64,000 bases of DNA from Cruorifilaria tuberocauda (Eukaryota; Nematoda; Chromadorea; Rhabditida; Onchocercidae). The translations under genes and the position numbers were made by a program. A model generated the notes under the pieces. It saw only the letters and a list, made by a program, of their open reading frames with translations. It made no database searches and had not been told where the DNA came from. Shown in pieces: positions 37,601 to 50,812 of the stretch. The stretch lies in NCBI GenBank assembly GCA_013365365.1, contig JABVXU010000191.1, positions 1 through 64,000 of the forward strand. The letters are read 5' to 3'. Positions within the stretch are counted from its first letter, which is position 1; the number at the start of each line of letters is the position of its first letter.

Positions 37601-40600
37601 TCCAAAATCCCAGCAACAGTATTTTTCAGAAACACTTTATGTTGTTTATTGAGATCTAAACTTTGATGTGATGATTAGATATCATCTTTAAAAGCTTCAA
37701 AAAAAGAATATTGCTTAAATAGTAGATATGGGGACACATCTTTTACGAAATATTGCTCTTTATTCCAATGATTTTGATAGTTATGATGTCAAGAAAGGAC
37801 TTGAACATACTTTATTATGAATGTTGTTACACTTCGATTTTTTCAAATGTTCAAAGGAAGAAGCAGCTAAACGAGATCATAGAAAAATCGGACGTGATCA
37901 GGAATTATATTTCTTCCATCCACTGAGTCCTGGTTCAGCTTTTTGGTATCCGAAAGGAACGCATATTTACAATACTCTGTGTAATTTCATACGGAAAGAA
38001 TATCGCAAACGTGGATTTACTGAGGTTTCATCATTTACTTCTGTTTATGTCACTAATGAAATATAAAGTTTTTCCTTTGTGGTACTAAATAAGAGCTTTG
38101 TATAAAGCGGTTTGATGAAATGAAATGGTTCGGCAGTTAATATCGTGAACCGGTTTCGAATAATACCTTTAGCATTTAGACCGGAAGATATGCTGGATTG
38201 AATACGTATACAGAGTTTTTGATTCCATTTATTAGTCGCTTATATTAGTTTTATTTTATTGCCAAAAAATCTTTTCAATATTTAGGTTATATCACCAAAT
38301 ATGTTCAATAGCAGATTATGGGAGCAATCGGGCCATTGGGAGCATTACTCGGATAATATGTTCAAGTAATTTTCCTCAATAATTAAATTGAAGTGTTATT
38401 TAAAGCAAGTTTTGAGCAGCGGAGTTTTTGTCGAGAAAGGTTCAAAATAATTTGCATTTCAGAATCGATATTGAAAAGGAAACATTTGGACTTAAGCCTA
38501 TGAACTGTCCGGGACATTGTTTGATGTATTCTCACATGCCGCGCACCCACAATGAGTTACCTTTACGATATGCTGATTTCGGTGTTTTACATCGGTAAGA
38601 TTTTTAAAAAAATTTTGAAAAACGTTGTATCATTTTAACGGTGGTTAAATTTCTAAAAAAGAGAGAAAAGAATCGGAGAGTTGATAATTTAAATATGGTT
38701 AACTTGAATGATGTAGCTAACTTCTTAATGGTTTTGAAGCTGGTATTTGTGAAAAATTTGGGTGAACTTGAATAGAGAAACGAATGAATGATTTTGAATG
38801 ATTTTTTCAAATAAGAGAAGTTGATTTTTTAAATAAAATCTGTAATTTTTTTTCTTTAAGCAATGAGATGAGCGGTGCACTGACCGGTCTAACTCGAGTG
38901 CGACGTTTCCAGCAAGATGATGCACATATTTTTTGTCGGCAAGATCAGGTTGTTGAAGAAATAATGGTGAGCCATGGAAGATTTTTTTCATTATCAGTGA
39001 CTCTTAGTTTGAGTTCCTTGAATTTTTTCGGATTTCAATTTTTATAAATTGTTAAATTTTCTTTATTGCTGTGTATTTTTTTGATTATAGGCGTTTTCTT
39101 TAGGGTTGTATCGATTTTCTCAAATATGCGTATATTGATGTATTTGGTTTTACATTCAAACTAAACTTAAGTACCAGACCGGAGGTGGGATATTTGGGTG
39201 ATATCGAAACATGGTAAGTAATTGGTCCAATTGTTATTCTCCATCATTCCCTTCAGTTCTGACTTCAAACAAAATCTTAAAATCGATTTCCTTTTTTATG
39301 CTGTACATGCTTCGTATCACTAATTCGTAGGTAGATTTAAACAGTCACTTTCAATAATGTTGCGAGAATGAGTGTTTAATCGTAGGAATGCTGCGGAACA
39401 CAAATTGATGGAGGCTCTGAATGCATCTGGACATGAGTGGGAGCTAAATCCTGGTGATGGTGCTTTTTATGGACCGAAGGTTGAATTAATTTAATGTTAA
39501 AGATTCCTAAGAAGATTTGCGGATTCTGTACAACGTTCAATCTTATTTCATATTTCAGATCGATATCACAATTCAGGATGCACTTCGAAGGCTCCATCAA
39601 TGTGCAACAATACAACTCGATTTTCAGCTACCTATTCGATTTGATTTGTCATATTTTGAGTGTGTTCTTTAACTTTATTTCAAAACGAAGAAGATTAGAA
39701 GAAGTAAAGAGTAGTTAGTCATTTAGCGAATTTTATCAGATTTGCTTTTTCTTGAAGCAATATTAAGAGTTTTTATTATACTTCGAAATATCATAATTTT
39801 GTAGTGAGAAGGAATACAATGATTTTACTACGTTCCAACTAAATTTTTAGTGAAAATAATGAGAGACAAAGACCAGTGATGATTCATCGCGCTCTGTTGG
39901 GCTCTATAGAGCGAATGACTGCTATTTTAGCGGAAAACTATGGTGGCAAATGGCCCTTTTGGTTATCACCACGACAGGTAAGTAAAATGTTTTCTCGTTG
40001 ATAAGATTCGTAATAAATTCGCAATATTATTTGTGGAAAATTTTGGTTAAAATTATCAGTGGCGGAGTTTTTTTTCATATCAATACAATGTATTTTCCAT
40101 TTCTACGGAAAATAATCATTAATGCTTTAAAACTACAAAATATGAATAATGGAAAATAAGTGTATTCAACATTATTGAAGTTGAATAAAATGATCAATCT
40201 AAATTTTTTAGGCAAAGGTTATCACGGTCCATGAATCACAAAATGCTTATGGTAGAATGGTGCAACAAAAAGTAAATGTTGATTTCTTTTTAAATTTGTT
40301 TATAATTGCAAAAATTAGATTTGTGCGAATATGATAATAGTTCTAACTAGTGCAAGGAAATATAAGAAGCAGTTAAGAGTTCAACCGTTTATCAAATGTT
40401 TCTCCACTATTTCATGAGAACGATAGAATTTAAATAACGTTTTTATCGCTTTATTGCTAGGCATGGAAAACTGTAATTTTCACCTATCGTAGATAATCAT
40501 TCAATGAAGATTTATTTCGGTATTTTTTGTGTTTCAAAATTTTATATTTTTAAAAAAATTTTGGGGTAAGGCATGGTTTTTGCTGTGAATGAAATAAGTT

Positions 40601-41273
40601 CAACCTTAGACTAAAAATTTATATGTTGAGATGTTTTTGAACATATTTTCGGATAATAATTAACGCTTTAAAACTACAAAATATGAATAATGGTAAGAAT
40701 TAGTCGTGTCGTAGTAGAGGATTCGTTAATTTTTATTTATAGATATATGAAGCAGGCTTCGAAGTTGAGTTCGATGAGGATTCATCAGACACATTAAATA
40801 AACAGATTCGCAATGCTCAGATTGCCCAATTCAATTTTATCCTGGTGGTCGGACCAACTGAAATACGAAATGGAACTGTAAATGTTCGTACACGTGATAA
40901 TGCAGTAAGTTCTTTTGTCTAATTCTTAATCAATTTACATTATTTTGTAGATAAAGAGAAAGTGATTAAACTATTCCGTCAGAGAGAATTGGTGTATTAA
41001 AGTCAATAAGAATTGCGTTTAATCACGAAATGTCGGTTGAATTTTAGAGTGGGAGGTAGACATGATACTACGTCAGAACAATGACGCGATTGTTTCAGTG
41101 AAACTAATGTACCATGTTTTTCTTGAATGTCGAATAAAAGAAAGTAAATCTTTTTCTATCAGTTTTATTTTTTGCAGGTAAGAGGAGAAGTGAAATTAGA
41201 AGATCTTATCGAAAAATTTAAACGTTTCCAAAAGGAATATATTCGTGATACAGAAAACGCAGAAGAGTTTTAA
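34616..41273 (+). CDS. tars-1: Threonyl-tRNA synthetase, cytosolic
   Basis: Charges tRNA-Thr with threonine. I can join twenty exons into about 697 aa (human TARS1 is 723). The order is: a short charged N-terminus; a TGS domain from about residue 53 ([13 protein letters not shown]); an editing domain with [11 protein letters not shown] (His126 and His130) and [11 protein letters not shown]; the class II catalytic core; and a C-terminal anticodon-binding domain ending EEF. Core zinc ligands are visible as Cys384 (MNCPGHC), His435 (DDAHIF) and His562 (MIHRALLGS). Motif 2 is [12 protein letters not shown] and motif 3 contains [13 protein letters not shown]. No mitochondrial presequence is evident at this start. 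The intron after exon 2 appears to begin with GC rather than GT (35066). Many other donors are GTT (for example 34652, 36325). All catalytic residues are intact and the gene looks functional. Confidence 0.96.
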
Positions 41274-42183
41274 AATCCATCTTCCATAAACAGCCGTTGC
41301 AGTTTATGATACAGTGATACTCTATCAAAACTGATTCAGAAGATTTAGAATTTTGCAAAAGTATGAATAAGTTGTAAAAAGTTATTTAGGGATTTATTCG
41401 AAGTTTTTTTCAAGAGTCCTAATGCAACACAAGTACTTATTTATTTGTAACTGTTCTATTGTTATTCATTGTCGTTGTGTAAAAGCTTTTATTTTGGAAA
41501 TAAATTGTTTTAGAAAATTAAAATTTTTGGTCACTGCTATAATGTGTTCAATTATGATCAGATTATCTTTTTCACATTGTTTGCTTCTTATTTTTCTAAC
41601 TTAGCAAAGTAATGAGATTCTTGAAATCTTCTGGTGCTAAATTTATTCATCAGTTGCAAATTTATTCATCGAATGAAATTTTACCTTGTTTACTTGGAAG
41701 TTGTACGGATTTTGTTTTTATTTCAGAAAATCCATCAAGTTGAGTCAGAATTTCCGTACAAATAATTTGACTTGAAGTTGTGATTATTAGTAAAACATCA
41801 TGGATTTAAAGATTTTCGGGTAAATGTAAGCGATAAGATTGCATATATTGCATATAATGATTGCATATATTGTATTGACTGATGTGTTATTAATCTTCTA
41901 ACTACTGCCTGAATGATCGATGAGTCATTATTTTTTTTTGCAATTATCAAGATTGAAATAAAAGTGTTCCAAGTCATTTACGGTTTCTTTATACCATAGC
42001 AGTTCTACAGCGATTACGAAAATTTTTGATAATATAGAAGACGCTAATGAGGAAAAAATGTGCTTTGTTTCCTTAGTAGATAAGAAAGATCTGTATACAA
42101 TCATTTTTGATCAGAGTGATGGAATTATCTGATACAAAATCGAAATGAAATGGTGTTTCAAATTTTGCTATAATTCCTTGAGG

Positions 42184-42193
42184 TATTGCAGGG
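42184..42193 (+). promoter_or_regulatory. Probable spliced-leader acceptor
   Basis: GTATTGCAG is followed by one G and then the ATG of the 290-aa gene. As at the ThrRS and EMC10 genes, an acceptor touching the start codon suggests trans-splicing. Confidence 0.45.
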
Positions 42194-44112
42194 ATGTTAA
42201 GAGTTCAGCCACTATCAAATGTATATCCGTCACCCTTGTTTGATCAGAAGAATAGAAATGGATTTCAATTAGGGCATTTTGATCGCTTTATTAATGGGTA
42301 TGGGGAAATTATATGCTCCGAGAGTGGTTCACGATATATTTTCGGACCAGAATCCATTGATCTTGGACCGTGCTGTAATCCGTGCGATGAAAATTGGATA
42401 AGAATTTTGAAAAATGGTAATTTTAGGCATATTTTTAATTTAATATTTTGGTTAAGGTTGCATTGCTGCCTTTTTATCTTTCTTCTTGCTGTAGTCGGTA
42501 CATGGCAAGTTATTTTTCATCAAATCATTGATAGATCTATCAAAGAAACTGAGCGCATGCAATAACGTTGCTTTCTATAATGTTTTCACTTAATATGATG
42601 CTTTCTGGGTTACATAAGTTCCTTCACAAAAGCGGTTTTATTTTTTAGTAAACTACTCATAAATGTTGATAACAAGTGACCGAGATGTAATTAATCAAAT
42701 TGAAATTCAAATGAAAATTTGGAGGCATTAGTTAATTATTTATCAGGGAATAAACAGAATTTTCCTAAATTCTTTTTAGAGGATGTTTTAGTCTTTTCTC
42801 GAGGATACTCCTATCCTTGTGGAAATGGATTTGTAGGAACCGCAAAGCAGGTCATAATCCCAGGAACACAGAATAATCATGTCAGTTTCTTTTTTATTAA
42901 TATCTTAACAAAGGATTTTGAATCTGAAATTCAAAATTACTGCCTGATTTTTCATCAGTTGTAATTGCAGTGTATGATAAAAAATTTTTATAGAGTTTTC
43001 TTGGTGTAGTTCTACGTGAGCGTCATCCCAGCTCAACTGAAGGTGCTACAGCTGCTTTTCTGTGTCCGCCCTTTGGTATTATCAAATTGCATAAATTCGC
43101 ATTTGATTGTGATTTTGATATTTCTTGGCCACCAGTGGTTGGTACACGATTCTGGGTCACGCTGGATGATGTAAGTTATTTAATATGGAATTTATCATTG
43201 TTACATTGTTTCGTTTCATGTGACAGGAATTTTTTATGATATAAGTTCGAAGTAAATTAGTTTTAATCAGTAGAGGCATCCGTCTTTAAATTTTGAAACG
43301 ATATTTTCTTGTCTTGAAAAAGTGATAAAATTGTTTGAGCAATTTTTATTATAACTTCTTCCAAGTTTAATGTGATCATTATTATACTACTTAAGATATG
43401 TAATCATCATTGTCATTATAGTATACATGGTAAATCTACAATGTATTAGCATTAGCGATTTCTGTGCAAGTAATACGCCGAACTGATCGGGATAGTGATA
43501 AAATTGAAATAAGTTTGCTTCTTGATTGTATAATATTTATTATTTTGCAGGGTAAATCTTCAACTAGAGTATGGAAAGTGGATGGTGCAGCGGATGACGT
43601 TGAATTTGGTCTTGGAAGTAAACTGATTGATATACCAAAGCTTTATTTGTGGCAATGGAACAAAACATTTAATCAGTCGGGTATATTCGCAATCAGTGAT
43701 ATTTTGAAGAGTCTGTTTTAAGATCCTTTTGGTTTCAAAGAATTTAATAATAGAAAGCAATTTTAATAAATAGTACTCAAGTTTTTGCAAAGTGACTAAA
43801 AATATTTGTTGCGGCCAAATTTCTATAAATCACCATTTTTTAAATAACACCTCAATTAACAAATTTTCAGCAGCTGAAAGTACGATCCCATCAAAAGAAT
43901 CTGAAAAGTATTACGAAGGTACTTCAAATATATCAACTTCAGGTGAGATATGGGATTGTCAGCGAAAGGAGGACAGCACGAATGTACAAAGTAACAGTGC
44001 TGCTATGAGTTTGTTACTAGAAATGCTCAATGATCAAAGCATAAGAGATTTGGTCATTGAAAGGCATCGAGAAGCTTTCGAGAAGTATATTGTTGAAATA
44101 TCCCATCTGTAG
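42194..44112 (+). CDS. Unrecognised 290-aa protein
   Basis: Five exons (42194-42416, 42780-42880, 42994-43170, 43551-43680, 43871-44112) join in phase at every junction, so the gene is probably real. I do not recognise the family. There is no clear signal peptide or membrane segment once the intron at 42417 is removed. The first half has CCNPCDENW and SYPCGNGF. The centre reads like a compact beta-rich domain, with paired Trp and Gly motifs (DISWPPVVGTRFWVTLDDG, KLYLWQWNK). The last 80 residues are acidic and polar, then end in a predicted helix (SLLLEMLNDQSIRDLVIERH). That end might be a small interaction helix. Neighbours are ThrRS (920 bases upstream) and a CLC-7 gene downstream, which say nothing clear about function. 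Confidence 0.7.
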
Positions 44113-44618
44113 AGAAATTCCAATTTTGAGGACTAATTTTTAATGTTATTTTTTTTGAGGACTAATGTGATTTTTGTATTCAATTCTGTTGCACTATTAA
44201 TTCTAACGTAGATCTTATTTAGGCAAGTTTTTGTGCTAGTCGCAATAAATCATTCATGCTTTATTATAAACTATCTATTTAGTGACGGCTTATCCTTACT
44301 ATATTCTAAAAATTCTACTTTTCGTTACCATAAAGACTATGTATCTATTATAAGAACTATATGAAATAGCATCAGCGTAACATTCCTGATGCTTGTTATT
44401 AAAAAAGGAAATATTGTATATAAATCAGATCATTTTGTCGATTAAATTTGTTGTTTGTTTTTCGTTCCGTTTCTTCCTTTCATCATTAATGCAGTGCTCA
44501 TATATTCGTTATCTTTTTGTTACGCTGTCATTGTTTAATTTAACTTTAACATAATTATTGCACATTAATTTTCCATAAAATCATCAAATTTATTTATGTT
44601 AATGTTCGTGTTCTATAA
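44113..44618. other. 3' flank, no gene
   Basis: AT-rich sequence with AATAAA-like signals (AATAAATC near 44,245); probably the 3' end of the preceding gene. Nothing else seen. Confidence 0.4.
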
Positions 44619-44822
44619 ATGTTTTTACATAAAATGATAAATTATTTCTTTCTATTATCCATTTTAAGCACGGAAAATCCTCTTGGAATATCATTGAAAC
44701 TGAAAGGATCAGTAATTTATTCATTACTCATCTCCTTCACTGTAGTACATTATTACTTTACGAAAAGAACGTTAGAATTTGTAACTCAGTTGAAGCAAGC
44801 TAGAAAAAAGAAAAATTATTAA
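44619..44822 (+). CDS. Possible small ER membrane protein with KKxx tail
   Basis: A single open frame of 67 codons. It has a hydrophobic start (MINYFFLLSILS after a short lead), a polar loop (TENPLGISLKLKG), a second hydrophobic segment (SVIYSLLISFTVVHYYF) and a basic end, KQARKKKNY. Lysines at -3 and -4 from the C-terminus fit the dilysine ER-retrieval signal. No homologue is recognised. A weak acceptor (TTTTAAG at 44,641-44,647) could mean only the second half is an exon. AT-rich DNA can produce hydrophobic frames by chance. Confidence 0.35.
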   Translation: MFLHKMINYFFLLSILSTENPLGISLKLKGSVIYSLLISFTVVHYYFTKRTLEFVTQLKQARKKKNY

Positions 44823-45887
44823 CATTTATCAATTATTGAAAATCGATTAAAATTGATGCGTTATAAGAAGTATTTCGATATTAATAACTGTTATCGATAC
44901 GTAAATATCTGCTGAACTTTCGAATTAGCTTATCAATATTACATCATAAATTTAGAAGGGAGGAGATAAAATTACTTTGAACTGATCGATTTTTATAAGT
45001 GATATATTACCTAGCAATTTATCATACGACAGAAAAGCCATCGATTAGTTTTATGATTATATTGTCATTATGAAATTTCATGTTATTGTTGTGGTTGTAT
45101 AAGTGAAATAATCATTTAGAATATTTCATGGCTTATTCAAAGGCTTTTGTTCCAGAAAAGTTTGATATCAATAATTCATGCAGTAATGTTTAATTTTATT
45201 TGTTTCTGGTTGCTATCTATAAAATATGATAGTGATTTAATACGTATAAAATGATCAATGCAAATGATTGAAATCATCAGTATTACTGGATGACTTTTTG
45301 AAATTTACACATGGTTGAAATTGGTGATACTGTTTGGTCTGAATTTTGATGAAAGTTAAAGGATAGAGAATTAATGGAGGAGTTGGAGTGAGAAAGTATG
45401 ATTGTTCATAATGAAATTATGGATTTGATGACGACGGTTGATACTTGTATAATCATAATTGGAATATTCATAATACAAATAGCCAAGCAAATAAAGGAAA
45501 TGGTGGTTTTGAAATATCGTCATATCAAATTAAAATGCTTAATTGTTTTGAGAGGGATAATCGATATGGATAATGTTAAAGCTAGGAGATTGAATCTGAA
45601 TTCTTTTTTTCTTTTGCCTCTCTGGTTCTAATTTCTGAGCTTTCATGTTTTATGTTATATTTCTATCATTGGTGCAGTTCATGTTAATCGCAATAACTTA
45701 AAATTAAATTTCGGATTATCTATCGCTGTACGTCATATTATCAATCGTATATCTGTTGACTGAATGAGTGATCAAACACGATTATTAACAGCGTTAGTTT
45801 AGCTTCTTTATTTTAAATTAGCCATTTTGATGTGCACTGTTTGACAATGAACTAAAATTAATGAGAAGTGTTATGATATAGAGTAGA
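44823..45887. other. Intergenic upstream of CLC-7 gene
   Basis: Contains one hydrophobic open frame of 77 codons (45398-45631) without splice support or recognised similarity; I do not call it a gene. Otherwise AT-rich, and the promoter of the CLC-7 gene should lie in the right part. Confidence 0.4.
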
Positions 45888-48800
45888 ATGGGAGGGTTAG
45901 TCAAAAATTTTATTAATGATTTTGATAGTTATGATAATACTTGATGGTTTTATTGCTTCTACTTCTAGTGAATTAATCTTTGACTAATTTAGACTGGATC
46001 CAAATGAAGACCCAGTGACGGGTCTGGAAAGAGTAACATCACTTACAAATAAAAATGCAGAAATGAGACGAAGATATCGCGAACAGCGCGAGTTAGAAGA
46101 ATCTCTCCAGTACAAGTTGAATAGAAATGAAGAAAAAGAAGGTGCTGTTTCTTCGCGATATGAAAGTCTAAATTATGAAATTGTCGAAAACAAGCTCTAT
46201 CAAGCTGAGGAAATGGAACCTGGTCATCAGGTATGCTTTCATTTTTCGGATGAAAATATTTACCCTTCGTCTACTTGTGTTTTTCGCTGCACAGATTTTT
46301 GTGATATTGGGAAGCTTCGAATTCTCGGTTCTACTAGACTGACAAGAAATATCATATTTGCTGCAATATTATTAGTCTTTTATCGTAAAGTTTTTTTGTG
46401 TGAAGTGGTTATAAATTACTTGATAACTTTTGTTAATTTAACCAAATTAACAAATCAAAGGTTAAAGGAAAATTCATCTCATGTTTTCAGCGGAAACTTT
46501 TTCGACAGTCAGTGAATCGATGGGTGGTCTGTTTTTTCATTGGAGTTCTTACTGCCATTGTTGCGGCTGCTATAGATATAACGATATACTATAGCAGTGT
46601 AATCAAATTTCGCTTAATTATCAGCAATCGTAAGTATCTTGCTGATTCAGTTTTTATGATTGTAAATTAAAGCGTCAGATAAACTGGATTTTAATTATTA
46701 ATCGATGCTGTTTGTTTGTTTGTTTCTGCTGATGTTATTTCTCTTTTTTTTCAGTATTAAATTTATGCGAAAAGCGAATGGAAGTTGGTGGCGGTTGCAT
46801 ATGGACTGTAGAATTTGCGTGGATTTGCTATAATTGCGTTCTGATCACAATTTCTGCTTGTTTAGTTTTATTTCTATCTCCTGTTGCTGCTGGTTCAGGT
46901 TTCTTTTTCCATAGCTTTTAAGAAACTTTTATAATCATAAATTTTATTTCTCATAACTAAATGATCGGCATTTAGGTATATCACAAGTCAAATGCTTTCT
47001 AAATGGTATAGAAATACCAGGTGTTGTACGATTGAAAACTTTATTTGCAAAAGCATTTGGTGTAGCATGTACAGTTGCTGGTGGTTTAAGCGCTGGGAAG
47101 GTAATATTGTTTTCTCTCTTCTATTAATTTTTATGCCATTGTTATTGAATAACTATTTATTAAACTTTCTAAATGGAACCATTTCCCACTATATATCAAT
47201 GATAAGTTTCATCTAGAGTAAATATAGGAAGGTCCGATGATTCATTCTGGAGCTGTGGTCGCAGCTGGTATTTCACAAGGCAAATGCGTCACTTTCTCAC
47301 TTGACTTTCATATTTTCGAACAATTCCGGAATGATCGGTAGAGTTTAATTTTTCGACATCGATATTTGAATTCAAATAGATTTTTTTTTGTTTGAAAAAA
47401 ATTTTTCAGTGAAAAGCGTGATTTTGTGAGTGCAGGTGCAGCAGCTGGAGTAGCTGCGGCTTTTGGCGCTCCAATTGGTGGAGTTTTGTTCAGTCTGGAA
47501 GAAGGAGCTAGCTTTTGGAATCAGAGTTTAACGTGGCGCATGGTTTATTTTCTTCTCATCCATTCTTTGTTTAAATACTTTCCTGATTTATGAAGTTATG
47601 ATTTTATGTTGATAACTGCATTATGATTTATTAGATGAAGTTTTTGATCACTTTCAGTTTTTTGCTGCGATGATGTCATCATTTACTCTGAATTGCATTC
47701 TCAGCGTATTTCATGGAGTTGGTGGTTTTTTATCATGGAATGGATTAGCAAATTTTGGCGTTTTCGAGGTGATGTTCACTTAATATCGGAACCGTTTTCT
47801 GTAGTATGTAATCTTTTTTGATATCGCTTTATATAAGTACAATGAGGCTAGCTTGATATTGACAAAATTTTTTTCAGAATCATAGCTACAATATTTGGGA
47901 AATACCGATCTTTCTTCTCATTGGTGTTCTTGGTGGCCTTTCTGGCGCTTTATTCAATTTCCTTAATTTGAAACTTTCACGATTCAGGAAAAAGTCAGTT
48001 ATGATTTCAAATATTACCAAAAATCATAATTTCGAAAATGGTTTCCAAATTATAGTTTTTACTAATGTTTTATCTTAGTGTTGTTTATAAAAGAGAAATG
48101 AGGCTGAAAATGTTTATAATATTTCAGTATTCTCTTTTATTGTTTTGGAATTTTTGATTTTATTTGAGATATATTCGAAGCAAATGCCAGAAACTGATGG
48201 AGTGTTTACTGGTAGCTGCAGCATCTGCATTTACTGGATTCATTACACTGTTTTTAGTAAATGATTGTGAGCCAGTTGGCCGTAATCCAAAACTAACAGA
48301 GGTTACAAAGGTAATCTCTATGACAATTTCATTTATATTCGTGAAGTTTGTGCAGTTTTAAAACTTTTAGGCAGTGTTTTTGAACAAAAGAACAACAGAA
48401 AAAAAAAGTTTCAAAAAAAGTCAGTATCTCATAATTCCTTTATAATTCTCATAATCTGACATGCATGAACAAATAAATTTGAGTTTTCAGTTGTGGTGCC
48501 GTAAGGGTGAGTATAGCGCTGTAGCAAATTTATTTTTCCAAAGTCCAGAAGAAAGTGTTAAAAGTCTTTTTCACAGTCCAGCAAGTAAGCTCATTAACTG
48601 ATGTTTCTAATGAAACATCATAAAACAAGAATTTATTTTCTTGTTTCCCTTTCATTAGAAAACTGTGTGAAGAAGGGCTTTATTATTTTGAAATGCCAAT
48701 ACAATTATTTTTGGTAATATGCTTTGAAGTCTATTTTTGTTAGATTCGTACGCAGTCAGTACACTATTGATATTTGCTGTCGAATATTACTTTTTATCGT

Positions 48801-50812
48801 TATGGACGTATGGGCTATCAGTACCGAGTGGTATTTTCATACCAACTTTGTTAACAGGCGCAGCATGGGGTCGTCTTATTGGAGTTATAGTGGAATACAT
48901 GTTTCCTGATGTTGTAAGTTATAAGTTCCACCAATCGGTTTTTCTCTCGATTTAACTTCATACTTTTTGGTATTGTGTTGCTGTTTTGTATTGATGGTAC
49001 TAAATATTTTTCCGAACAGACTGGTATACATCCTGGTAAATATGCTCTTGCTGGAGCTGCAGCTCAGCTGGGTGGCGTTGTACGGATGACAATTAGCTTA
49101 ACTGCTATTCTCGTTGAAGCAACCAGAGATATCACGTTTGGTTTGCCAATAATGCTTGTTCTTATGGTTACCAAATGGGTTGGCGACTTCTTTAATGAGG
49201 TAATTATTCTGTAAATGTAAAGAATGTGCTAGAGAAGGATTATCAGATGATATATGAAATGTTTATTATTCCAGGGTCTTTATGATGCGCATATTGAGTT
49301 AAATGAGGTGCCTATTTTGGGTTGGTGTGCACCGGAACTATCACGCAACATATTGGCAGGGTAGGTTGTGTCTCTGTAAATATTGTTCAAGAGACAGTCT
49401 ACAATATTACGAATATTCTATAGAAATGTATCAAATATTTTCATTCTTTTTAATGATCGTAAATGTTCATGTATGAAGAGTTATTCGCTATATTCTGATA
49501 TAAGTCTTAATGATTTTTGATATAATAAACCTCTTTCTCCCATTTCTTTATCTGATCGGGAGGACTTTGTAAATAATTTTCAAAAGTTTTATTACAACGA
49601 TAAAATTCGTCATTTCTTTACGTTTTGTCGGTGTTTTATTTTATGTATGATATATTGCTTACTTATTAGAAAGATAATATTTTTATCAAGTATTCATTTT
49701 ATTTCTTTGAATATTCCAAATAAGATTTTTAAGGAGTATAATGAGAAGAGATGTAGTAACAATGATGCCAAAAGAACGTGTTTCACGCGTAATTGAAGTA
49801 TTGCATGCTACATCACACCACGGTTTCCCGGTTATTGATGAAATCAATTCTCCATCAAGCGAAGAAGAAATACCTGAATATGGTCATCTGAAGGGTTTGA
49901 TTCTCAAATCGCAACTGATTATTCTCATTAAGAAACGGGCAAGCTAATATACTGGATATTGTTTTTGAGAGTTTTATTTTTAGTTTACTATTTGAAGTTT
50001 AGGGAATTTTTTTACTGTTCTTGTTCTTATTTACTTGTTTCTGTTAGTGATTTGAAAGTACCATCAAATACCCTCAGTTAGGAATGATACATTTTCCTCA
50101 TTACACGTTCTGACACGTCATGAATTTTTTCGAAGCATTGTAATGTTAAGCGCCATTACCGTGAGCAAAAGTCCTTCCTAGTTCAATTTATTTTAAAATT
50201 TATGATCATTTTTCTTTTCCGATTTTTAGGTTTTTTACAAGGATTCTGATTGTCGAATTGCGGTAGATGGAAGCGAATTGGTTCAACTTTCTGATTTTGC
50301 TGAAGAATATCCAAGTTAAGTTATTTTAGAGTTAGGTTATGAAGGTTATGAATTATTTTAGCATTTTAATATTTCTCAATAATATCTGTGTATCACAAAC
50401 ACTGTGCGTATTTTCAGGCATGACCAATATTTAACAAAGCTAAAGCTCTCTGAAGAAGATGGAAATTGCTGGCTCGATTTAACGCCATACATGCATTCAA
50501 ATCCTTATCGTGTACCTCTGAATGCTTCACTGCCATCGATATTTCATCTCTTTCGTGGACTGGGATTGCGACATGTAGTTGTCGTCGACGATGAAAATAA
50601 AGTGCTTTTTACGTTTTTTTTTTCAGCATCACAATTTCATTTGCAATTTTATATAAAGTTGGAATTTCTTACTTATTATATGTTTATTTTGATGGAAGTA
50701 TTTTTAGCTTCGTGGAATTATCACTCGGAAAGATCTCGCAAGATTCAAAGGACGCCGAACTTTTGGAAATTATGCGATATGGGAACTTTTTGTTTCGGAT
50801 TTCCAGACTTGA
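45888..50812 (+). CDS. CLC-7-type chloride/proton antiporter (with frame break)
   Basis: Eighteen exons give about 791 aa (human CLCN7: 805). Closest features are to CLC-7: [17 protein letters not shown] near the N-terminus, [19 protein letters not shown], and [11 protein letters not shown] at the end. The gating glutamate is in [10 protein letters not shown] (Glu219), the proton glutamate in [10 protein letters not shown] (Glu286) and the central tyrosine in GLYDAHI (about 573). Two CBS domains follow (about 600-665 and 725-790). CLC-7 exchanges two Cl- for one H+ in lysosomes. Oddities: the selectivity motif reads GSGIS, not GSGIP. The intron after 49938 starts with GC. At the junction 50314/50418 the phases disagree by one base, so the second CBS domain is out of frame as written. 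The first exon (45888-45895, MGG) is chosen only by phase and a GTTAGT donor. Confidence 0.9.

Noticed and set aside
45398..45631. 77-codon hydrophobic frame as a first exon of the CLC-7 gene
   Set aside because: Its sequence does not resemble CLC N-termini and no donor in phase with the exon at 45,993 stands out.
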